A DNA stretch of 64,000 bases from assembly GCF_026151205.1 (NCBI RefSeq), contig NC_087076.1, forward strand, positions 21,940,828 through 22,004,827. Direction: 5' to 3'. Source of the stretch: Bolinopsis microptera. Its lineage: Eukaryota; Ctenophora; Tentaculata; Lobata; Bolinopsidae. The translations under genes and the position numbers were made by a program. The notes below the pieces were generated by a model, which was given only the letters and a program-made list of their open reading frames with translations, did not search any database and was not told the DNA's origin. Shown here one piece after another: positions 59,101 to 64,000 of this stretch (its first letter is position 1; each line of letters begins with the position of its first letter).

Positions 59101-60186
59101 AGATCATATCTCAAATTGGACATGTTACGTATACAATTTAGCAAGTAACAGTTTAGATCATGTCTCTAATTGGAAATGTGTCGTATTGAAATCAGGTCAC
59201 AATTTCGGACAGATGTCGTTTTTTTCTGGTACCCTGATTCGGACAGATGTCGCTGTCGGACAGATGTCGCTGTCGGACAGATGTCGCTGTCGGACAGGAG
59301 TCGTGTTACCTGAAGTCTTGGCAGTGTTCCAAGAATTCTATAGATCGTTTATAGTTTTTATAGTTTATATTAAACTTAGATGCTGCTTTAAAAACAAATA
59401 ATCTTTAAACTGGATCGTTTACTCGGATATTTTAAGTACCGAGGAGTACAAGTGTCGTGTCCACTCTGGGTTATGGCAGACATGCCAACTTTAACCAATT
59501 TAGTATTTACAGTTAAACTACCCTGGTTTTCGCGTTTATTAACAGTCTAGTGGTAATACTATTTTATAATATATAATAAACTAACATACTCAGCTCAGTG
59601 ATTGACTATTTAGTTGACTTCGCTTAAAGTGACAGGAACAGCTTTTATTGATTGGCTTTTAAACCACCAACCCTCCGCAAAGTTATAACCACTATCACTT
59701 CAGAGAACAAAACCGCCGTGACGACTAAAACGCCAAGCAGTCTCGGGTTGACCTTCAAGAGCTTGTATTTGGAAAATTCAACTCACCACAACCAAACTGT
59801 TGATCTCACCGCGCCCTCCATAAGGTACATGTAAACTAAATTAATCTATTTTTCGTTAAGTCTATATACCACAATTACAAGCCACTTGTATAAGCCACTT
59901 ACAAGTATATTAGCGACAGAAGTATATACGAAAAAAAGCATATCATCTTATCATCAAATGCATATTATAACCGTAAAATCTTAAATAAACTTTTTATTTG
60001 AATTAATTTAAGATTGGATTGTATAATTAGAAACATTATTGTGTTGAGAAAAATAATAATAATATTGATAATATCTCTTACTAATATTGATAATAACTCT
60101 TACTAAGGTGGAGAGCCCTCAATATCTCTACCTCATCTGGACCCGAACTTCAGTTTTCATATACCACTGAGTTCATGACCGTGACG
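56065..60186 (+). CDS. GLMP: Glycosylated lysosomal membrane protein, 5' part (4 exons)
   Basis: GLMP is a heavily N-glycosylated lysosomal membrane protein that partners the MFSD1 transporter. Exons 56065-56109, 56532-56715, 59704-59824 and 60108-60186 join in phase. Exon 1 is a signal peptide (MSSYTDLLPLLLLCT). Exon 2 encodes MLHVQSNFHQYLWSSERGLS followed by AIVFSGSNPLSVNWTQYH, close to the human HYVWSSLGPLAVVMVATN...LSVNWS region. Exon 3 gives LGLTFKSLYLENSTHHNQTV; exon 4 gives RWRALNISTSSGPELQF (human FSWNNITDSLDPATLSATF). Seven N-x-S/T sequons fit a lumenal glycoprotein. Later exons with the transmembrane end were not found before 64000. Intron 2 carries a donor-copy repeat and a Mutator-like element. 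Confidence 0.85.
56532..56715 (+). CDS. GLMP: GLMP exon 2
   Basis: Acceptor CTCTCCACAG, donor CATC|GTGAGT, leaving in phase 1. Encodes SVQCLNWTYNPGCENVTLCG and onward to LSVNWTQYH. Confidence 0.9.
56706..57000 (+). repeat. 43/46-bp tandem repeat of the exon 2 end and its splice sites (GLMP intron 2)
   Basis: The last 10 nt of exon 2 (CAATATCATC) and the donor recur at 56752, 56795, 56841, 56884, 56927 and 56970. Each extra copy is preceded by TCTGTTTTTAG, a good 3' splice site, so AGCAATATCATC lies as a 12-nt potential micro-exon between acceptor and GTGAGT. The last copy has lost the donor (GCGAGT). Confidence 0.95.
57001..57870. other. GLMP intron 2, unique part
   Basis: Two diverged segments near 57380-57420 and 57555-57600 (ACACAAG...AGGTACT...) look related, as does short reading frame around them, but no family is recognisable. 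Confidence 0.4.
57687..57740. repeat. (ACAATGT)n short tandem repeat
   Basis: Seven units of TACAATG/TACAACG. Reverse complement of the ACATTGT units in ALDH4A1 intron 3. Confidence 0.9.
58206..58607 (+). CDS. FLYWCH zinc-finger protein fragment of a MULE transposase
   Basis: 133 codons from ATG. Residues ~19-60 show the FLYWCH pattern: a Phe/Tyr-rich strand (FRYVF), YWKC, GCRAR, and a late HTHP histidine pair. FLYWCH fingers bind DNA and commonly precede MULE transposase domains. The frame ends where the sequence jumps to the C-terminal part in another frame, marking the internal deletion. Confidence 0.7.
   Translation: MATNLQFIPGRKQGSENPVLNGFRYVFIKRRDDTSYWKCSDFRKGCRARIRTVDRHLITPTPDHTHPVGHAETTVHVSKQNLKRKASGGDQPTKYLVLKQSVDWVTNLEQSLAASYRPSYLETPEAPPSYRHG
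58600..58992 (+). pseudogene. C-terminal remnant of a MULE transposase
   Basis: Contains YYENTWIG, MWNQHEAA, SNIAEGWHHGFHSM, then PTIWKFLDCLKAEQAL. This is the conserved block that follows the DDE domain in FLYWCH-MULE transposases. The catalytic domain itself is absent. It ends in a stop at 58992. Confidence 0.7.
59704..59824 (+). CDS. GLMP: GLMP exon 3
   Basis: Acceptor ATCACTTCAG, donor ATAAG|GTACAT. Entered in phase 1 and left in phase 2. Encodes NKTAVTTKTPSSLGLTFKSL and onward to LTAPSIR, with three N-glycosylation sequons. Confidence 0.7.
60108..60186 (+). CDS. GLMP: GLMP exon 4
   Basis: Acceptor TTACTAAG, donor GACG|GTAAGA. Encodes WRALNISTSSGPELQFSYTT followed by EFMTVT. Phase fits exon 3. 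Confidence 0.7.
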
Positions 60187-60189
60187 GTA

Positions 60190-60722
60190 AGAAATTCATA
60201 CTTCACCATTTATTTGTTTATTGATCTGCGATTTTATTTTCCAACAAAGTGCTTCACTAATCTTAATTAGAAGTTAAATTAATTAATTCGAAATTAAGAA
60301 GTAGATACGAATCGCCTCTTCGCTGTATCACTTTGTAAGAATTTAAATTTACTTAAATAAACATGAATATAAACCATAAACTCATATGTATTCTTGTGTA
60401 AATTTACTTGAGTAAATTCCTTCCCTGATGAGAGCATTTTTCCTTGCATGTAGGCCTGTAGGCCTGTAGGCCTTTCGGTCGTTCGTAGATGTTTTGTCGT
60501 TCATGGAGGCGGACCTGAAAAAGGCAGATTAGTTGTTAAGATTGGGGATTATATTATGTTGTCGGACTGGACACAAAATAAATGGTTTTGCCCAGGGTAG
60601 TGTTTTTTGGAACCGACGAAGAAGTTACAAATATATTAGAAAGTGATCGGTAACATACAAAACGTGCCAATACTCATCAACGATTTAAGATAAGAAAAAT
60701 CTTAATAACTCCTTGAATCATC
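60190..60722. other. GLMP intron or downstream DNA, no exon found
   Basis: AT-rich. A small run of TGTAGGCC repeats lies at 60450-60475. Confidence 0.4.
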
Positions 60723-60723
60723 T

Positions 60724-61660
60724 ACCTTACTCGGGAATATTATAGCGGGTTAATTTATGACTGGGAAAATTAATGACCGGGAAAAATATGGCGGACTTTC
60801 CCAAAACCCGCCAAATTATCCCGGTCATGTATTTACCGGTGGCCGACCTTTCAAGTTTTTTTTTTCAGAGGTCAACAAATTTTCAACCGAAATTTCTGTT
60901 TTTGTTACTTGTTAAAGAAGTTATTTCAATTTACAGTTATTGATATTACTCAGAAATAGAAAAAAAGACACGTCTATTTAAAGGAAAATAAATCTAAGCA
61001 ATAATAAGTTTTCCGGAACAGGATCCGTTCGAGGACCTAATGAGGCCCAGGACCTATGAAGCCCAGGGATGTTACAGGGATTTTATAATTTAAATTTAAA
61101 TTAAATGAACTGCTAACAACCAATTTGTTTTATACCTGCACTGATTATGATAGAGCGCTAATAATCATTTTTAAATTGTGTACATATACAACAGTTTTTC
61201 AGTTGACGAGAGGATGACATCATTTGTTTGTTTTTTAATTAATTTTAACCAGTTATATTATTATTATAATATATATTATATATTATTATTACTTTCGTTT
61301 TCTTCTATAACATATAAATTGTTTTCTTCTCTACGATTCACTGATTCATGGGCAAGAGAAGTGACAACCACGGTCCACCCTGAAATCTGATTTCTATAAC
61401 CAAATTGTGATTTTTATAACGAAATTATGGTAGCAACCGCCAATAAAGTTACAGCCCTTCATCCACTGCTTCAAAAGTCTTCTCTAGCACATATGAGACT
61501 TCAGGTAAAATATTATGATCACCACCCCCTTGGAACCCCATAATCTGAGTCGGCGGGTTTTTTATGACTGGTAAAATTTTTGACCGGGAAAAATATGGCG
61601 GAATCTTCCAAAACCCACCACTTTATCCCGGTTATAATATTCCCGAGTAAGGTATATTAT
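60724..61660. mobile_element. Non-autonomous DNA transposon with ~22-bp terminal inverted repeats
   Basis: The left end TACCTTACTCGGGAATATTA (60724 on) is matched by the inverted right end ending at 61660. Subterminal CCGGGAAAAATATGGCGG segments at ~60778 and ~61588 extend the symmetry. No transposase frame lies inside. TA on both sides may be the target-site duplication, as in Tc1/mariner-like elements. Confidence 0.75.
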
Positions 61661-61919
61661 ACACACAAGATACAAGTACACAAGTAATGTATACAATACA
61701 TTTTAAACTAATTACAACACTACAAATCTATTACATTTATTGAGATCATGAATGCGATGTAGTTACATTGAAACGTCGAGTGAACTCCTTTTCCCTAATA
61801 AGAGCATTTTTACTTGTTGCATGAACCGGGATAAATATAATTTTACACATAATACAATACATTATACATCTATAATAGAATGTATAATAATAGAAATAAG
61901 ACATAGAACAACTCCACCG
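61661..61919. other. AT-rich spacer
   Basis: No feature seen. Confidence 0.35.
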
Positions 61920-62740
61920 ACCTTCTTCTGAGGTAACTGAAGCAGATATCTGAAGTAAGGTAAATATCATTCTAATGTTCATCATGCAGAACAGTCTTGT
62001 ACAGACTCTTCTGAGGTAACTGAAGCAGATATCTGAAGTAAGGTAAATATCATTCTAATGTTCATCATGCGGAACAGTCGTGAGTCTTGTAGTAGATTCT
62101 TCTGATGTAACTGAAGCATATATCTGAAGTAAGGTAAATATCATTCTAATGTTCATCATGCGGAACAGTCGTGAGTCTTGTACAGACTCTTCTGAGGTAA
62201 CTAAAGCAGATATCTGAAGTAAGGTAAATATCATTCTAATGTTCATCATGCGGAACAGTCGTGAGTCTTGTAGTAGACTCTTCTGAGGTAACTGAAGCAA
62301 ATATCTGAAGTAAGGTAAATATCATTCTAATGTTCATCATGCGGAACAGTCGTGAGTCTTGTACAGACTCTTCTGAGGTAACTAAAGCAGATATCTGAAG
62401 TAAGGTAAATATCATTCTAATGTTCATCATGCGGAACAGTCCTGAGTCTTGTGCAGACTCTTCTGGGGTAACTGAAGCAGATATCTGAAGTAAGGTAGAT
62501 ATCATTCTAATGTTCATCATGCGGAACAGTCGTGAGTCTTGTGCAGACTCTTCTGGGGTAACTGAAGCAGATATCTGAAGTAAGGTAAATATCATTCTAA
62601 TGTTCATCATGCGGAACAGTCCTGAGTCTTGTGCAGACTCTTCTGGGGTAACTGAAGCAGATATCTGAAGTAAGGTAGATATCATTCTAATGTTCATCAT
62701 GCGGAACAGTCGTGAGTCTTGTACAGACTCTTCTGGGACT
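61920..62740. repeat. 90-bp tandem repeat in or beyond the lectin gene's third intron
   Basis: About nine copies, period 90-91 bp (CTGAGGTAAC or CTGGGGTAAC at 61928, 62011, 62102, 62192, 62283, 62373, 62463, 62553, 62643). Read on the minus strand each unit contains TTTACCTTACTTCAG, a good 3' splice site, followed by ATATCTGCTTCAGTTACC. Because 90 is a multiple of three, long open frames arise in several frames. Confidence 0.9.
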
Positions 62741-62948
62741 ACCAGGGACAAAAGGATTTCGCGATTATTAACAGACTATACATTATAAACTATACATAAA
62801 ATTTGTCGCAAATAATGGGAAAAATCTCGATTCCGTACATGCCGCGATTTCCTTTTGTACCCTCTTCCTCATTACCTTATCTCACAACATGGCCTTTTTG
62901 CTCCACGCGTTTAGTATCGCTCCGATTTATGACTTACATTATACATAC

Positions 62949-63869
62949 CTATAGTCAAAATGTATACTTCAACTTCTGAGAGGTTGATTAGAGAAACACC
63001 ACCCTGAAGTTCAACACTTGATCCTTCTATGTCCAAGTCAGGAATGGTGTAAGGTTGTTTCCAGCCCGCCCATTTCAGGGTTGCAACATTCGTAGCACCT
63101 TCGTAGTCCCCTCCTGGTAAATTTTTTCCAACCCAAACTTTTACTCCGTCTATTCTGTCGCCACTATTAACCCTATTGTAGATTACTATCTTTGATATTA
63201 AATACACCTTTTCCAGTGTTACCATCCACCATGCTGAGCTTCCTTGCGTGTTTGTATGGGTGAAATCGTTCACACTAACAAAATAAACGTTGGTTAAGAC
63301 CGAAACTTATAACCTAATATAATTCTATAACCTTGGTAAACTCATCGTATTTTTGTGAGGGGTAAGATTAGGGTTCACGTGACAGCTCTCAGCATTGATC
63401 AATCAAAACCCAAGATAGCTCTCGCATACATTGAAGCAAATTTGGTTCGTGTCCCCTCCAGTATCTATGTCTAGTTATTATTCAATCTTTCAATGTCTGG
63501 TAAACTTACTTATTAACTACACCGTTGATCGCTAAAACCGGACGATTATCCCCTCCTCCTGCTCCGTAGGTATCTACTTGACTGGCAGTTCCCTCTCGAG
63601 CAACGTTCTTGTAAAAGTCTTCGGCTGCTGGGAAAGTGTTTTTGAAAGCAAAACTGGAGACAAAAAGATTAAATAGGGTGTCTCTTAACGAAATGTTTAT
63701 GTCAGTGATTATTATAAACATCAAGACACACCGTTAGCCTGTTGTTTGTATTAGTTTTGTAGGTTGGTTTTAATATATCTATACCTTGGGAAATGTAAAG
63801 AAAATACAGGAAGATGGCTGCAATCTTAATATGATTCAGTGTCATCGCAGGAACAACCAACTTTGGCAT
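62949..63869 (-). CDS. F-type lectin (fucolectin-like), secreted, 5' three exons
   Basis: Exons in transcript order: 63869-63785 (signal peptide, TLNHIKIAAIFLYFLYISQ), 63627-63510, 63274-62949, joined in phase (1, then 2). The lectin part reads NVAREGTASQVDTYGAGGGD with AINGVVN, then FTHTNTQGSSAWWMVTLEKV, then NRVNSGDRIDGVKVWVG and LSEVEVYIL. This is the F-lectin jelly roll, with the His and the R-x-D of the fucose-binding motif recognisable. Such lectins bind fucosylated glycans, often in innate recognition. The last exon leaves in phase 1 (G|GTATGT); the short C-terminal exon is not certain but could start at one of the acceptors in the 61920-62740 repeat. Confidence 0.8.
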
Positions 63870-64000
63870 TTTCCCGTAACCTCGATATTTTGACCTTGTA
63901 TTTCTTTCACTAGGTGGAGTTAGGTTAGTGACAACTTCCTGTTACCTCAGTTATTTCATTTCAGTCATAATCGGGATGCTGAACACTGAACAGCAATCAC
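63870..64000. other. Upstream flank of the lectin gene
   Basis: Presumed promoter side of the minus-strand lectin gene. No distinct element seen. Confidence 0.3.

Larger units (their letters stand above)
57876..59305 (+). mobile_element. Deleted Mutator-like (MULE, FLYWCH-type) DNA transposon in GLMP intron 2
   Basis: Both ends (57876-57984 and 59201-59305) are built from repeats of CGGACAGATGTCGCTGT, in inverted arrangement. Between them lie a FLYWCH zinc-finger frame (58206-58607) and a frame like the C-terminal part of MULE transposases (58600-58992). The central DDE catalytic region is missing, so the copy is non-autonomous. Confidence 0.75.

Noticed and set aside
62236-62751. 171-codon minus-strand frame with 30-residue repeats
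   Set aside because: The 90-bp DNA repeat is a multiple of three and stays open in several frames; no domain is recognisable.

Overview
The window looks like nuclear DNA of an invertebrate animal. It is AT-rich, its genes are broken by GT-AG introns, and it carries non-LTR retrotransposons, MITE-like elements, a Mutator-like (FLYWCH-type) transposon and large amounts of tandem repeat. Gene content (cytosolic sulfotransferase, F-type lectin, GLMP, mitochondrial P5C dehydrogenase) fits a marine invertebrate, but I cannot name a phylum with confidence.

Layout: 1-7.4 kb is intergenic DNA with a tRNA-like SINE head, three copies of an inverted-repeat element, a 2.6-kb polypurine array and long G and C homopolymers. 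7.4-9.8 kb holds a tRNA-derived SINE and two LINE tails. 11.4-13.4 kb (minus) is a sulfotransferase gene that may splice to a Gln/Pro/Gly/Tyr-rich exon; a broken LINE lies upstream of it (14.0-16.0 kb), with another LINE tail at 16.5-17.1 kb. 17.6-48.0 kb (plus) is one gene, ALDH4A1 (delta-1-pyrroline-5-carboxylate dehydrogenase). I resolve 13 exons that join in phase to 559 codons, close to the 563 residues of the human enzyme. 49.1-50.0 kb (minus) is a small two-TM protein gene behind five CACGTG boxes. 51.2-53.5 kb (minus) is a long uninterrupted ORF with a NERD-like nuclease motif and a P-loop NTPase. 56.1-60.2 kb (plus) is the 5' part of GLMP, with a deleted Mutator-like element in its second intron. 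62.9-63.9 kb (minus) is an F-type lectin gene.

The main observation is in the introns. Several introns of ALDH4A1 (4, 9, 10, 12) and intron 2 of GLMP carry tandem repeats that begin at the 5' splice junction. In ALDH4A1 introns 9 and 12 and GLMP intron 2 the repeat contains a copy of the exon's 3' end together with its splice donor. ALDH4A1 intron 12 is a roughly 20.8-kb minisatellite, about 260 units by estimate, each carrying the last 47 nt of exon 12 or a variant of it plus the donor. In GLMP intron 2 each unit also supplies a plausible 3' splice site, so that a 12-nt in-phase micro-exon lies between acceptor and donor. A 28-nt sequence that opens ALDH4A1 intron 10 recurs inverted in intron 6, and its first 23 nt open intron 4. 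Together these suggest a recurrent, splice-junction-anchored route of repeat birth that I do not recognise as a described class.
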